Source: Rhodanobacter sp. Root480
Lineage (GTDB): Bacteria; Pseudomonadota; Gammaproteobacteria; Xanthomonadales; Rhodanobacteraceae
Length of the DNA stretch: 35,447 nucleotides
Assembly (NCBI RefSeq): GCF_001426645.1
Contig: NZ_LMEX01000003.1
Location: 1 to 35,447, forward strand
Direction of reading: 5' to 3'
Shown here: positions 8,339 to 18,033 of the stretch, in pieces
Position numbering within the stretch: position 1 is the first letter of the stretch
Layout of the letters: each line of letters starts with the position of its first letter
Made by a program: the position numbers and the translations under genes
Notes under the pieces: model-generated
What the model saw: the letters and a program-made list of their open reading frames with translations, nothing else
The model's database searches: none
Told to the model about the DNA's origin: nothing

Positions 8339-11300
8339 ATGAATTCGCGGAAAACATCCATCGCGCGCCAGCTTCCACGCACCGCGCTCGCCATGGCCGT
8401 CGGCTTGGGCTTTGCCGGTTTGGCTTTCGGCCAGGCGACCACCGGCAGCATCTTCGGCCAGGTTCCCGCCGGCAACGGCGATACCGTAACGGTCAAGAGC
8501 TCGTCCGGCGTGACCCGTCAGGTCGGGGTCGATTCGTCGGGCCGTTATGACATCGGTTCGCTGCCGCTCGGCAGCTATACGGTTACCTTGCAGCGGGACG
8601 GCAAGACTGTCGATTCCCGTTCCAACGTCACTTTGCGCGTGGGTTCGGGCACGGAAGTCTCCTTCGGCGGTGCCGAGGGCGCACGGAACCTCGCCGCGGT
8701 CACGGTCCAGGCGAACGCCTTGCCGACCATCGACGTGACCGGCGTCGACTCGCGCACCGTCATCACCGCCGAGCAGCTGGCCAAGTTGCCGCTGGCCCGC
8801 AGCGCGGAAGCCATCGCCTTGCTGGCACCGGGCGTCACCCAGGGTAGCTCGCTGTTCACCAACGCGACCGGCGGTTCCGTTGTCTCGTTCGGTGGCGCGT
8901 CCGTCACCGAGAATGCTTATTACCTCAATGGTTTGAATACCACCGATCCGCTTAGCGGTTTTGGTGGCATCAGCCTTCCCTATGGCGCCATCGATCAGCA
9001 GGAAATCCTCAGCGGCGGCTACGGTGCGGCTTACGGTCGTTCCGATGGTGGCGTGATCAGCCAGGTCGGCAAGCGCGGCACCAACGAGTGGCACTTCGGT
9101 GGTCAGGTCCTGTGGACCCCGGATGACCTCAAGGCCGACCCGGACAACTGGTATTACCGCAACAAGGACGGCTCGAAAGGCGACATCCGCCAGTATCGCC
9201 ACGACAACAAGTCCTGGACGACCACGGTGGATGCCTATGTCGGCGGCCCGTTGATCCAGGACAAGTTGTTCATTTTCGCGGCGGTGGAAGCCGAACGTCA
9301 GCAGGGTAAGAGCACCGGCTCCAACGCGGCTCCGTATGTCACGCATTACCGCTACGACAACCCGAAGTGGTACGCCAAGCTGGATTGGAACATCACTGAT
9401 CGCAACATTCTTGAAGTCACCGCGGCGTCGAACAAGTCCTCCTACGAGGGCGTGATGAACAACTTCGACTACGACACCCAGGAAGAGGGTGGTTTCAACA
9501 GTTACGACACCAGCACCAAGAAGGGTGCGGACATCTATCTGGGCAAGTTCACCAGCTACATCACCGATGACCTGACCGCGACCGTGATGTACGGCAAGAT
9601 GAAGGGCACCTGGTACAGCGACACGCCCGGATACGATCCGACTTATCCGTACCTGTTCGGTTACCCCGATCAGAACCCGGATGTCCCGGGCGCCGGCAAC
9701 CAGAACACCCAGACGGTGTCCACCATCAACCTGCCCGGCCACCGTTCGACCAGCACCAACTTGCGCGTTGACCTGAGCTACAAGCTGGGCGATCACACGA
9801 TCACCGGTGGTATCGACAACCAGACCGTCAACAATATCGATGCTGGTACCAAGTTCCCGGATTCGGGCTTGGGCTACGCCTGGGAATACGACACCATGGA
9901 CGGCGATGCCGACACGTACGTTGTCGGTGGACCCGATACGGGTGCGGGTTGGGAGAAGCGCCCTTGGGTGGTTAACACCGGATCGCAGCCTGGTGGTGAT
10001 ACGGGCTTCTACGTCGCACGGTACCGGTATCACGACGATGGGTCGTTCCGTGTCGTCCAGCGTGCGCAGTACATCGAGGACAGCTGGCAGATCAATGACC
10101 GCTGGTTGGTCAAGTTGGGTCTGCGCAACGACCAGTTCACGAACTACAACGCCGGTGGCGAACCGTATCTGCGCTTGACGTCGCCGCAGTGGGCCCCGCG
10201 CCTGGGCTTCAGCTGGGACGTCAATGGCGACTCCAGCTTCAAGGTCTACGGCAACGCCGGTCGCTACTATCTCGCCCTGCCCAGCAGTGTGGCGCAGCGT
10301 TCGGCAGGTTCGTCGCTGTATACCCGCGAGTACTACACCTACGACAGTATTGATGCTAATGGCGTGCCCGTCGGCTTGCACGCCCTCGATACCAGCGTAG
10401 GTGCTGGCCAGCCGTTTTCTGCCAATGGTGAGTACGGTCAGCCGCGTGACCCGAAGGTGGGTTCGGCGGGCGATCTGACGTCCGAGTACCAGGACGAGTA
10501 CATCTTCGGTTTCGACAAGTCGCTGGGTGACGCGTGGGTCTTCGGTGCGAAGGCTACCTACCGCAATCTTCGCAACGCGATCGACGACATCGGTGATGCG
10601 CCCTCGATCCTTGCCAAGATGGACGAGATGGGCATCGATCCCACCACTTATGACGTTGGTCAGATTCCCGGTAGCTTCCTGATGAACCCGGGTAAGGATG
10701 CGGTGTACTCGATCAAGAAGCTGGACGGCGGCTATTACGAAGTGCCGATGCGCTGGAAGGAAGATTTCGGCTTCAACACCACCATGAAGCGTCACTACTA
10801 CGGTCTCGATCTGTACTTGGAGCATCCGTTCGACGGCAAGTGGTTCGGCAAGATCGATTACCTGTATTCGCGCAGCTACGGCAACAGCGAAGGCCAGGTT
10901 CGTTCGGACATCGGTCAGGAAGACGTGTCGGCCACGGTGGACTGGGATTACGCCGCGACTATGGAGTACGCCAACGGCGCGCTGGCTAATGATCGTCGCC
11001 ATCAGTTGAAAGCGTATGGCTCGTATCAGATTGCTCCGGAATGGCTGGTTTCGGGCAACGTGGCCATTGCGTCTGGTGCGCCGAAGACCTGCTTGGGCTA
11101 CTACGGCCCGGGACAGACCAACCCTGGTCTGGGCTACGGTCCGTACTATCACTATTGCAACGGCAAGTGGACGCAGCCGGGCGATACGCGTCACCCCTGG
11201 ACGTACCGCGTGGATCTGAGCGCCGAGTACCGTCCGGAGTGGGCGGGCAAGAAGCTGGCCTTCAACGCCATGGTCTACAACGTGTTCGACAATCAGGTGA

Positions 11301-11401
11301 TCACGCAGACCTATCCGATCTCGACGAGCGCAAGCTATGGCCGTCCATACGGTGCGACGACCCCGCGTTACGTCCGCTTCGGTGTGTCGTACGACTATTG
11401 A
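8339..11401 (+). CDS. TonB-dependent outer membrane receptor, Oar-like
   Basis: This is a 1020-residue outer membrane receptor that would import a ligand using TonB energy. A signal peptide spans about residues 1-31 (hydrophobic core AMAVGLGFAGLAF). It is followed by a carboxypeptidase-regulatory-like beta domain at about 33-110 (TTGSIFGQVPAGNGDTVTV...SGRYDIGSLPLGSYTVT). A plug domain spans about 115-240 and contains AYYLNGLNTTDPLSGFGG and GGYGAAYGRSDGGVISQV. A long aromatic-rich barrel ends in RFGVSYDY with a C-terminal aromatic residue. This is the Oar-like architecture common in Xanthomonadales, where such receptors are numerous. The ligand cannot be deduced, and no transporter gene is adjacent. 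The ATG follows TTGGAG closely. A strong terminator comes 43 bp after the stop, so it is probably monocistronic. Confidence 0.93.
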   Translation: MNSRKTSIARQLPRTALAMAVGLGFAGLAFGQATTGSIFGQVPAGNGDTVTVKSSSGVTRQVGVDSSGRYDIGSLPLGSYTVTLQRDGKTVDSRSNVTLRVGSGTEVSFGGAEGARNLAAVTVQANALPTIDVTGVDSRTVITAEQLAKLPLARSAEAIALLAPGVTQGSSLFTNATGGSVVSFGGASVTENAYYLNGLNTTDPLSGFGGISLPYGAIDQQEILSGGYGAAYGRSDGGVISQVGKRGTNEWHFGGQVLWTPDDLKADPDNWYYRNKDGSKGDIRQYRHDNKSWTTTVDAYVGGPLIQDKLFIFAAVEAERQQGKSTGSNAAPYVTHYRYDNPKWYAKLDWNITDRNILEVTAASNKSSYEGVMNNFDYDTQEEGGFNSYDTSTKKGADIYLGKFTSYITDDLTATVMYGKMKGTWYSDTPGYDPTYPYLFGYPDQNPDVPGAGNQNTQTVSTINLPGHRSTSTNLRVDLSYKLGDHTITGGIDNQTVNNIDAGTKFPDSGLGYAWEYDTMDGDADTYVVGGPDTGAGWEKRPWVVNTGSQPGGDTGFYVARYRYHDDGSFRVVQRAQYIEDSWQINDRWLVKLGLRNDQFTNYNAGGEPYLRLTSPQWAPRLGFSWDVNGDSSFKVYGNAGRYYLALPSSVAQRSAGSSLYTREYYTYDSIDANGVPVGLHALDTSVGAGQPFSANGEYGQPRDPKVGSAGDLTSEYQDEYIFGFDKSLGDAWVFGAKATYRNLRNAIDDIGDAPSILAKMDEMGIDPTTYDVGQIPGSFLMNPGKDAVYSIKKLDGGYYEVPMRWKEDFGFNTTMKRHYYGLDLYLEHPFDGKWFGKIDYLYSRSYGNSEGQVRSDIGQEDVSATVDWDYAATMEYANGALANDRRHQLKAYGSYQIAPEWLVSGNVAIASGAPKTCLGYYGPGQTNPGLGYGPYYHYCNGKWTQPGDTRHPWTYRVDLSAEYRPEWAGKKLAFNAMVYNVFDNQVITQTYPISTSASYGRPYGATTPRYVRFGVSYDY

Positions 11402-11443
11402 TGGTGAGTTAGGTAGCAAATTCACTGCTGTTTGAGTGACAAG

Positions 11444-11472
11444 AAGGCCGCCGGTTCTCCGGCGGCCTTTTT
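11444..11472 (+). terminator. Terminator after the TonB-dependent receptor
   Basis: A perfect stem AAGGCCGCCGG/CCGGCGGCCTT (11444-11454 with 11459-11469) closes on TTCT and ends in a T-run. This is a classic intrinsic terminator. Confidence 0.93.
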
Positions 11473-11671
11473 CGTGCGTGGGCAAACCCGCGTTCCGCCC
11501 AGCCCGGTGTCCGGACGACGGGGCGGAAAACCCGCTAACGCGGGTGAATACCCGGTTGACTTTTCCAGCCGGACTGTTTCCGCTATGCTCCGGGTTTCCC
11601 CCGCGAATGACTGTGGCGTTACGACGTCTGACAGGTTCGTGTCCGTTGAACGCAGAATTCGAGGTTTCCCC

Positions 11672-12544
11672 ATGCGCAAGCTGGTTTTGTTGCTGACGTC
11701 ACTTGCGGCGTTGGTTTTGGCCGGGTGCAATGCATCCCCTTCGTCGCAGCAGAACGGCGCGGGCGTTGCCGCGTCGGGCAGCGCGGCTTCCGACGTCGTG
11801 GCCAACGTGGTGAGCGGCACGGTTGCTTTGCGCGAGCCGGCGCAGTTGTCGCCGAAGGCGAACCTGGTGATCAGCCTGGTCAACGTGTCGTCGACGGCGC
11901 AGACCGGCACGGCGCCGCTGGCCAGCAAGACGGTGTCGCCCGCGACGACGTTTCCGCAGTCGTTCGAGCTCACTTTCGATCCCGCCAAAGTCAATCCGTC
12001 GGACCTGTATGTGGTCAAGGCGCAGCTGACCGATGGCGAACGCCAGTACACCATGCCGCTGCAGGCTCCCGTGCTGACCAATGGCGCCAAGAACGAGGTG
12101 TCGATCCAACTGGTAGCCGAGCAGACTGCGGCAGAAAAGGACCTGGCTGCGTTCAATTCACTGGAGCAGCAGATCGGCGGCATGATGGTCAAGAGCGGCA
12201 CCAAGCTGGGTGATGGCGTCTCCCGCGGGTGGCAGATTTTCCGTCAGGCCGGTGATATCAAGTTCATCCGCGAGCTGGTGGATTACGGCGACAAGGGCTT
12301 TACCAGCACCGATTTCGCCTACCGGGATGGCAAGCCGTGGGCGGCGGTGCAGCAGAAGAAGGCCAGCCGGAACGCCAAGCCGACGTCCACCGACAGCGCG
12401 AGCTGGGCCGAGAACGGCACCCTGGTGCTGAAGCTGCACGAGGCGGATGGCAAGACCGAGACGCTGGATTCCGATACGGCGTCGAGCTTGCACCAGCAGG
12501 CCGTGAACATCCTGAGCCTGGCGACGGGCGGCAAGAACAAGTAG
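11672..12544 (+). CDS. YbaY/YscW-type lipoprotein with an additional C-terminal region
   Basis: This is a 290-residue lipoprotein. The signal sequence MRKLVLLLTSLAALVLAGC ends in a lipobox with Cys19, so it is lipid-anchored in the envelope. Residues about 45-150 (VSGTVALREPAQLSPKANL... to ...PLQAPVLTNGAKN) match the YscW/YbaY family beta-sandwich, which occurs in E. coli YbaY and in type III secretion pilotin-like proteins. Residues about 160-290 form a second region with no family I recognise, including QQIGGMMVKSGTKLGDG and a Lys/Thr/Ser-rich linker. The ATG at 11672 was chosen because it gives an exact signal peptide; the open frame extends upstream without one. The role is unknown. It is followed by a strong hairpin terminator. 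Confidence 0.83.
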   Translation: MRKLVLLLTSLAALVLAGCNASPSSQQNGAGVAASGSAASDVVANVVSGTVALREPAQLSPKANLVISLVNVSSTAQTGTAPLASKTVSPATTFPQSFELTFDPAKVNPSDLYVVKAQLTDGERQYTMPLQAPVLTNGAKNEVSIQLVAEQTAAEKDLAAFNSLEQQIGGMMVKSGTKLGDGVSRGWQIFRQAGDIKFIRELVDYGDKGFTSTDFAYRDGKPWAAVQQKKASRNAKPTSTDSASWAENGTLVLKLHEADGKTETLDSDTASSLHQQAVNILSLATGGKNK

Positions 12545-12568
12545 CAGCAGGCTTCCCCTGCAGCAGAT

Positions 12569-12602
12569 AAAAAAGCCGCCAGCGCAAACTGGCGGCTTTT
12601 TT
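12569..12602. terminator. Bidirectional terminator between convergent genes
   Basis: A perfect stem AAAAGCCGCCAG/CTGGCGGCTTTT (12571-12582 with 12589-12600) has a 6-nt loop. It is flanked by A-run and T-run sequence, so it should terminate transcription from both the lipoprotein gene and the convergent autotransporter gene. Confidence 0.93.
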
Positions 12603-12618
12603 CATGACAATCAGATCA

Positions 12619-14586
12619 TCAGAAGCCGATCTTCATGCCGATGTTGACGCTGTTGTACTTCTGGCTGTTGTCGCTGAAGCGGCCGCTGTAGCCGATCCAA
12701 CTGCTGATGTTGGACGTCAGCTGCGCCGATAGGCCCACGTCGGCGGTGCCCCAGCTGTCGTCGGGGATGAAGCCGGTCAGGGCGAAGGTGCCGCTCATGC
12801 TGTTGAGGCCGGCGCTGACGGTGCGCGGGTCAGCCTTGCTGTCGTGGTTCCAGGCCACTTCGGCGAAAGGCGACAGCACGGTGTTGCCGGCCTGCCAATG
12901 GCCTTGCAGGCGCCAGCCGGCGGTAGCCACCAGCGCGTCGCGCTGCTGCCGACCAAACCACATCGCGGTGCTGTCGTTGCCGTTTTCGGTGTAGCCATTG
13001 ATCTTGACGGTCTGCCATTCCACGGTGGCGAACGGCCCGGTACGCAGGTCATTGAAATCGAACCACCAGCCACCGGTCAGCCCGCCGCCCAGATGCGAGC
13101 CGTCGGCCTTGCCCGTTTCGCTGCGATGGGCGGCGCCGATCGCCACGCGACGCTCGATGTCCTTGAAGTTGGATTGTCCGAAGTTCGCGTAACCGCCCAC
13201 GTAGCCGCCGCCGGCATGGTAGGTGACATAAGCCTGGCCGCTGATGTCCTGCAGCTTGTAGCCGCCACCGCCGGCGAAATCGGCGGTGTGCTGGCCCACG
13301 CCCAGCGCCATGCCGGCGGAAACATGATCGGTGGCGCGTACGTCGGCGCCCAGCGTGAGGTTGACGTTGTTGCTGTCGGTTTTCGGTGCGCCGTTGACGG
13401 CCTTGAAGCGCTGGCGGCCGTAATCGATGTTGACGAAGGCGCGCGTGTCGCTGCCGGCGCTGTCGGCCAGCATCTCGTTGCGGATCGCGCGGGTCTGCGC
13501 GTTGTTGGCGGCCAGCGGGGCTTCGCCCAGCAGCGATACCTGTTCCGGCGCGCGCAGTACCGACAGCACGTATTGGCCAAGCATGGCGTGGGCCGCGGTC
13601 GTGGGATGCACGCCATCGGCGAACAGGTAGCTGTTTTCCGTACCCGGCGCATAAGTGACCGTGGCGCCCGGCGTGCCTTGCGGCGCGCACGCCACCGAGC
13701 TGCCGCTGCCGCCGGTGCAGGCCGGGTCAGTGACATTGCTGAAGCCGTACATCTGCGGGTTGGCCACCACTTCGTTCAACAGGCTGTAGGTGTTGATCGG
13801 GATGATGCCGGTGCCCAACCGCGAAATACCGGCGTTGAGCTGGCCGTTGAAGATCAGGCTCAAGCCGCTCAGCGAGGCGGCCGCTTCCGCGCCCTGCGAC
13901 CTGGCCGAGGGCGTGATGCCCACGTTGGGCAGGTTGAACACCAGGATGTTGGTGGCGCCCGCGGCCTGCAGCTCGCCGATCAGCTTGACCTCCTGCTGCG
14001 CGGCGGCGGCGACATTGGCCTGCACCTGCTCGGCCGTTTCGAACGAACTGACGCCGGCGGTCGCCATGACCTGCGAACTGATCTGTGCGGCCACCTGTGC
14101 GGCCGTCGTGGCCGGCAAGCCCGCTGTATTGGCAGCGATCAACTGCTGCGCGGTCGCGCCGGCACCTGCAGCGGTGGCGTGATAGAAAATATCGTTGGCA
14201 CCACCCCAGACCGAATAAAGCGCCTTGCCATCCACTGCGCCGGCCGCCAGATAGCCATCGATTTGCGACGTGATGGTCGGCACGCCTGCCGGCGTGCCCG
14301 GCGAATTGGTGTTGATGCCGGCGCCGCCCCACGCGTAATCGCTGCCGCCGGCGAGCGAGGGTGCCAGCTGGAACCCCAGATCCGTCGCCACGTTTTCGAT
14401 CGTGGTGGTGCCAGGGTTGGTGGTGAACCGCATGGGCACCTGCGATTGCGCGAACGTGGAAAGGTTGCCGCTGTCGCTGAGGCTGTCACCAAAAACGACG
14501 ACGTTGCTGAACTGGGCGGCGCTGGCACTGGCGCTGAATAGCAGTGCTGCGGAAATGGCCCCGGCGAGATAACGAGAACGCGGCAT
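12619..14586 (-). CDS. GDSL-family autotransporter esterase/lipase
   Basis: This 655-residue type Va autotransporter has a GDSL hydrolase passenger, similar in layout to EstA of Pseudomonas. A signal peptide covers about residues 1-23. The block I motif is VVFGDSLSDSGN with Ser35 as nucleophile. GGAND (128-132) provides the oxyanion-hole Asn, and DGVHP gives the catalytic Asp324-His327 pair. Residues about 380-655 form the autotransporter beta-barrel and end in KIGF with the expected terminal Phe. The esterase is probably displayed on the cell surface, acting on acyl esters; the natural substrate is unknown. AGGAG lies 7 nt before the ATG. It shares the terminator at 12569-12602 with the convergent lipoprotein gene. 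Confidence 0.94.
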   Translation of the reverse strand: MPRSRYLAGAISAALLFSASASAAQFSNVVVFGDSLSDSGNLSTFAQSQVPMRFTTNPGTTTIENVATDLGFQLAPSLAGGSDYAWGGAGINTNSPGTPAGVPTITSQIDGYLAAGAVDGKALYSVWGGANDIFYHATAAGAGATAQQLIAANTAGLPATTAAQVAAQISSQVMATAGVSSFETAEQVQANVAAAAQQEVKLIGELQAAGATNILVFNLPNVGITPSARSQGAEAAASLSGLSLIFNGQLNAGISRLGTGIIPINTYSLLNEVVANPQMYGFSNVTDPACTGGSGSSVACAPQGTPGATVTYAPGTENSYLFADGVHPTTAAHAMLGQYVLSVLRAPEQVSLLGEAPLAANNAQTRAIRNEMLADSAGSDTRAFVNIDYGRQRFKAVNGAPKTDSNNVNLTLGADVRATDHVSAGMALGVGQHTADFAGGGGYKLQDISGQAYVTYHAGGGYVGGYANFGQSNFKDIERRVAIGAAHRSETGKADGSHLGGGLTGGWWFDFNDLRTGPFATVEWQTVKINGYTENGNDSTAMWFGRQQRDALVATAGWRLQGHWQAGNTVLSPFAEVAWNHDSKADPRTVSAGLNSMSGTFALTGFIPDDSWGTADVGLSAQLTSNISSWIGYSGRFSDNSQKYNSVNIGMKIGF

Positions 14587-14684
14587 GGAAGCACTCCTGA
14601 TCGGAAAACTTGTTATGTCCGAGTTACGTTAATCCAATCCATACGGAAGCGCATGCTGCGGTGCACGGCGGCCGGGGCGCGGCG

Positions 14685-17033
14685 TCAGCGTTGGCGCGCC
14701 TTGGCCAACGCATCCGCAAAAGCGCTGTTGGCGGGAGGGGTGGTCGGCTTGGGCGCACCGCCGCCGGAGCGTGTGCTGCCGCGCCCATCGCGGGCGCCGC
14801 CACGCGACGACGGCTCGCCATTGCCCGCCGGTTTGCCGCCGCGCGCCTGGCCCGGTTCGTCATCCAGTCGCATGCTCAGCCCGATGCGCTGGCGCGGCAG
14901 GTCGACTTCCATAACCTTGACCTTGACGATGTCGCCGGCCTTCACCGCATCACGCGGATCCTTGACGAAGGTGTGCGACAGCGCCGACACATGGACCAGC
15001 CCGTCCTGGTGCACGCCGATGTCGACGAATGCGCCGAAGGCGGCCACGTTGGTGACGCGGCCTTCGAGGATCATGCCGGGCTTGAGATCCTTCACGTCCT
15101 CCACGCCTTCGGCGAAGGTGGGCGCCACAAATTCAGGGCGCGGATCGCGGCCGGGCTTCTCCAGCTCCTTCAGGATGTCGCGCACGGTGGGCACGCCAAA
15201 CTTTTCGTCGGTGAACTGTTCGGGCTTCAGCGCGCGCAGGAAGCTGGCGTCGCCGATGACGCTTCTCACCTCGCGGCCGCACTGCGCAATGATGCGCTCG
15301 ACCACCGGGTAGGCCTCCGGGTGCACCGCGCTGGCATCCAGCGGGTTGTCGCCGTTGGATACGCGCAGGAAGCCGGCGCACTGCTCGAACGCCTTGTCAC
15401 CAAGCCGCGGCACTTTCAGCAGCGCCTTGCGATTGGCGAACGGGCCGTTGCCGTCGCGGTGCTTCACCACGTTTTCAGCCACGCTCGCGGAAAGGCCGGC
15501 TACCCGCGACAGCAGCGCGGCCGAAGCGGTGTTCACGTCGACACCGACCGCGTTGACGCAATCCTCCACGCGGGCGTCCAGTGCGCGCGCCAGCTTGATC
15601 TGGTTCACGTCGTGCTGATACTGGCCCACGCCGATGGCCTTGGGTTCGATCTTCACCAGTTCGGCCAGCGGATCCTGCAGCCGGCGCGCGATCGACACGG
15701 CGCCGCGCAGGCTCACGTCGAGGTTGGGGAATTCCTTGGCCGCGGTTTCCGAGGCGGAATACACCGAGGCGCCGGCCTCGCTCACCACTACCTTCGACAG
15801 CTTGTGCTCCGGATGGGTCTTGGCGAGGCCCTTGATGAGTTCGGCGGCCAGCTTGTCGGTTTCGCGCGAGGCGGTGCCGTTGCCGATGGCGATCAGGTCC
15901 ACGCCGTGCTGCTTGCACAGCCGCGCCAGCGCGGCCAGCGATTCGGTCCACTGTCGTCGCGGCTCCAGCGGATAGATGGTGTCGGTGGCCAGTAGTTTGC
16001 CGGTGGGATCGACCACGGCCACCTTGCAGCCGGTGCGGATGCCCGGGTCCAGGCCCATCACGGTTTTCGCGCCGGCCGGTGCGGCCAGCATCAGGTCTTT
16101 CAGGTTGTCGCCGAAGACGCGGATCGCTTCGTCCTCGGCGCCTTCGCGCACGCGGCCGAACAGGTCCAGGGTCAGGTGCAGATGCAGTTTCACGCGCCAG
16201 GTCAGGCGCACGGTTTCGCGCAGCCAGGCATCGGCAGCGCGGCCGCGGTTGTGGATGTCGGCGCGGGCGGCGACGCGGCCTTCGGCCTCGGCGTGGCCCT
16301 GGTCGGCGTCGGTATCGGGCGCCAGTTCCAGCTCCAGCACGCCTTCGTTGCGCGCCCGCATCAGCGCCAGCAGACGATGCGAGGGGATCTTGCCGATCGG
16401 TTCGACGTGATCGAAGTAGTCGCGGAATTTCGCGCCTGCCGCCTCCTTGCCTTCAACCAGCTTGGCGCGAATCTGGCCCTTGCTCCACAGCCAGTCGCGC
16501 AACTCGCCGACCAGCGCGGCGTCTTCGGCGATGCTTTCCATCAGGATGGCGCGGGCGCCGTCCAGCGCGGCGCGCACGTCGGCTACACCCCTCTCTGCAT
16601 CGACGAAGGCCTCGGCGAAGGCTTCCGGCGTTTGCGTGGGGTCGTTGCGCAGGCCCAGCGCCAGCGGTTCCAGCCCGGCTTCAAGGGCGATCTGCGCCTT
16701 GGTGCGGCGCTTGGGCTTGTACGGCAGGTACAGATCTTCCAACCGCGCCTTGGTGTCGGCCGCGAGCAAGTCGCTTTTCAGCGCATCGGTGAGCTTGCCC
16801 TGTTCCTCGATGCTGGCCAGGATCGCCGCGCGCCGGTCTTCCATCTCGCGCAGATAGTGCAGGCGCTCTTCCAGCAGGCGCAGTTGCGTGTCGTCGAGCC
16901 CGCCGGTGACTTCCTTGCGATAGCGCGCGATGAACGGCACGGTGGCGCCGCCATCGAGCAGATCCACGGCGGCGCGAACCTGTTCGGTCCTGGCGGCGAT
17001 ATCGTTGGCGATGCGTTGTTCGATGCTGAGCAT
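14685..17033 (-). CDS. tex: Tex-family transcription accessory protein (S1 RNA-binding)
   Basis: This 782-residue protein has the full Tex domain series. An N-terminal helical domain covers about 1-190 ([37 protein letters not shown]). A YqgF/RNase H-like domain covers about 322-450 ([18 protein letters not shown]). Helix-hairpin-helix repeats span about 490-560, and an S1 RNA-binding domain spans about 652-722 ([21 protein letters not shown]). The C-terminal tail is Gly/Arg/Ser-rich. Tex binds nucleic acid and affects transcription and stress or virulence traits in several bacteria; its exact activity is debated. The gene follows mnmG and the RDD gene on the minus strand. Confidence 0.97.
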   Translation of the reverse strand: MLSIEQRIANDIAARTEQVRAAVDLLDGGATVPFIARYRKEVTGGLDDTQLRLLEERLHYLREMEDRRAAILASIEEQGKLTDALKSDLLAADTKARLEDLYLPYKPKRRTKAQIALEAGLEPLALGLRNDPTQTPEAFAEAFVDAERGVADVRAALDGARAILMESIAEDAALVGELRDWLWSKGQIRAKLVEGKEAAGAKFRDYFDHVEPIGKIPSHRLLALMRARNEGVLELELAPDTDADQGHAEAEGRVAARADIHNRGRAADAWLRETVRLTWRVKLHLHLTLDLFGRVREGAEDEAIRVFGDNLKDLMLAAPAGAKTVMGLDPGIRTGCKVAVVDPTGKLLATDTIYPLEPRRQWTESLAALARLCKQHGVDLIAIGNGTASRETDKLAAELIKGLAKTHPEHKLSKVVVSEAGASVYSASETAAKEFPNLDVSLRGAVSIARRLQDPLAELVKIEPKAIGVGQYQHDVNQIKLARALDARVEDCVNAVGVDVNTASAALLSRVAGLSASVAENVVKHRDGNGPFANRKALLKVPRLGDKAFEQCAGFLRVSNGDNPLDASAVHPEAYPVVERIIAQCGREVRSVIGDASFLRALKPEQFTDEKFGVPTVRDILKELEKPGRDPRPEFVAPTFAEGVEDVKDLKPGMILEGRVTNVAAFGAFVDIGVHQDGLVHVSALSHTFVKDPRDAVKAGDIVKVKVMEVDLPRQRIGLSMRLDDEPGQARGGKPAGNGEPSSRGGARDGRGSTRSGGGAPKPTTPPANSAFADALAKARQR

Positions 17034-17206
17034 GGGTGGCTTTCAATTCCTGGCGACGGCGCGTGGCGTCGGTTCACTGTGGTCGAACCGCCGATGATAA
17101 CAAGCAGGCCAACGCTGTTCAGCGCGCGGCGCGCGGATCAGTTCGGCGGCGGATTCGAGGGGGCTCGCTCGGGCGCCGTGCTTCAGGGCGACGGCGCCGA
17201 TGCCGG

Positions 17207-17956
17207 TCAGGCACTGAACGTGTTGCTGTTGCCGGGCGGCGATGAGGGGTTGCCTGCGTCGCTGGCGCGGCCGTTCAACACCAGGGTTTTTGCCAACATG
17301 TCGTGCAGGCCCTGGTGACGCGAGGTCCAGGCGACCGTCAGATAGCTGATCAGCGGAATCAGCGCGGTAATCGCGTTGGCCAGCCGGACCGCATTGCGCA
17401 GCGCGCTGCGGGCGAAGCCGAGGCGCTGGCCATCCATGTCGGTAACGCGCAGCCCGAGCGCCAGCTTGCCCGGCGTGGCTTGCCACCGTGAGCACTCGAA
17501 AAACGCGTAATAGAGGAAGCCCACCAGCAGCGACCACATCGCCGCCGGCCGCACCGTGCGGGAATAGTCGGCCATTGCCACCATCGGGGCGATGCCGCTT
17601 TCCACCTGGCTCATGAAGTGCTCGAACGCAGCCGGCGCACCCATCGACAGGGCGATCAGGGCGGTGGGCAGCAACAGGATGAGATAGTCGATGATCCAGG
17701 CGCCGAGGCGCTTCCAGAAACTGGCCACGTCCTCCAGCGCGTTGTCGTTGGTTGTCGGCAGCGGCGGCACCCGCGGGGTGTCGGAGGTTTCGGGTTGCGC
17801 CTGGGGGAAAAGCACCGACAGCGGTTGCCAGTCGGCCAGCCCTTCGTACCAGCCCAGGTCGGCGGGGCTGACTTCCCCGCTGGCCAGCCATTGGCGGATA
17901 TCGGCTTCCGTATACGGGCCGTGGCGCTCACCGTCCCGACCGATCCAGACTTCCAT
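17207..17956 (-). CDS. GYF-like domain plus RDD family membrane protein
   Basis: This is a 249-residue protein. Its N-terminus (about 1-50, with WIGRDGERHGPYTEADIRQWL and GWYEGLADWQPL) matches the bacterial GYF_2 domain, thought to bind proline-rich or other protein partners. A Pro-rich linker leads to an RDD domain from about residue 78. There the pattern RLGAWIIDYL (Arg83...Asp90), a second membrane segment around 140-153, and QATPGKLALGLRV are typical of RDD, with a closing HQGLHDMLAKTLV motif. RDD proteins are inner membrane proteins; some are reported as cation/proton antiporters, but the role here is unknown. It lies between mnmG and tex on the same strand. Confidence 0.86.
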   Translation of the reverse strand: MEVWIGRDGERHGPYTEADIRQWLASGEVSPADLGWYEGLADWQPLSVLFPQAQPETSDTPRVPPLPTTNDNALEDVASFWKRLGAWIIDYLILLLPTALIALSMGAPAAFEHFMSQVESGIAPMVAMADYSRTVRPAAMWSLLVGFLYYAFFECSRWQATPGKLALGLRVTDMDGQRLGFARSALRNAVRLANAITALIPLISYLTVAWTSRHQGLHDMLAKTLVLNGRASDAGNPSSPPGNSNTFSA

Positions 17957-18033
17957 CGTGCATGTTCCTGCTTGGTGATGCCGGCCATGATGCCATGCGC
18001 GGGCGGAGGCGATGTGACCGGAAACTCCGGAAG

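Noticed and set aside
8297..11485. A 1062-codon open frame on the minus strand across the TonB-dependent receptor.
   Set aside because: It is a mirror frame caused by high GC and codon bias. The plus strand has the signal peptide, plug and barrel features and a terminator; the minus frame has no recognisable family.
11556..11589. TTGACT (11556) and TATGCT (11584) as a sigma-70 promoter for the lipoprotein gene.
   Set aside because: The spacer is 22 bp, too long for a normal promoter, and no better -35 is present at the right distance.
12844..14541. A 565-codon plus-strand frame opposite the autotransporter gene.
   Set aside because: The composition is Arg/Gly/Ala-rich without known motifs. 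The minus strand has the GDSL, GGAND and DGVHP motifs and a barrel ending in Phe.
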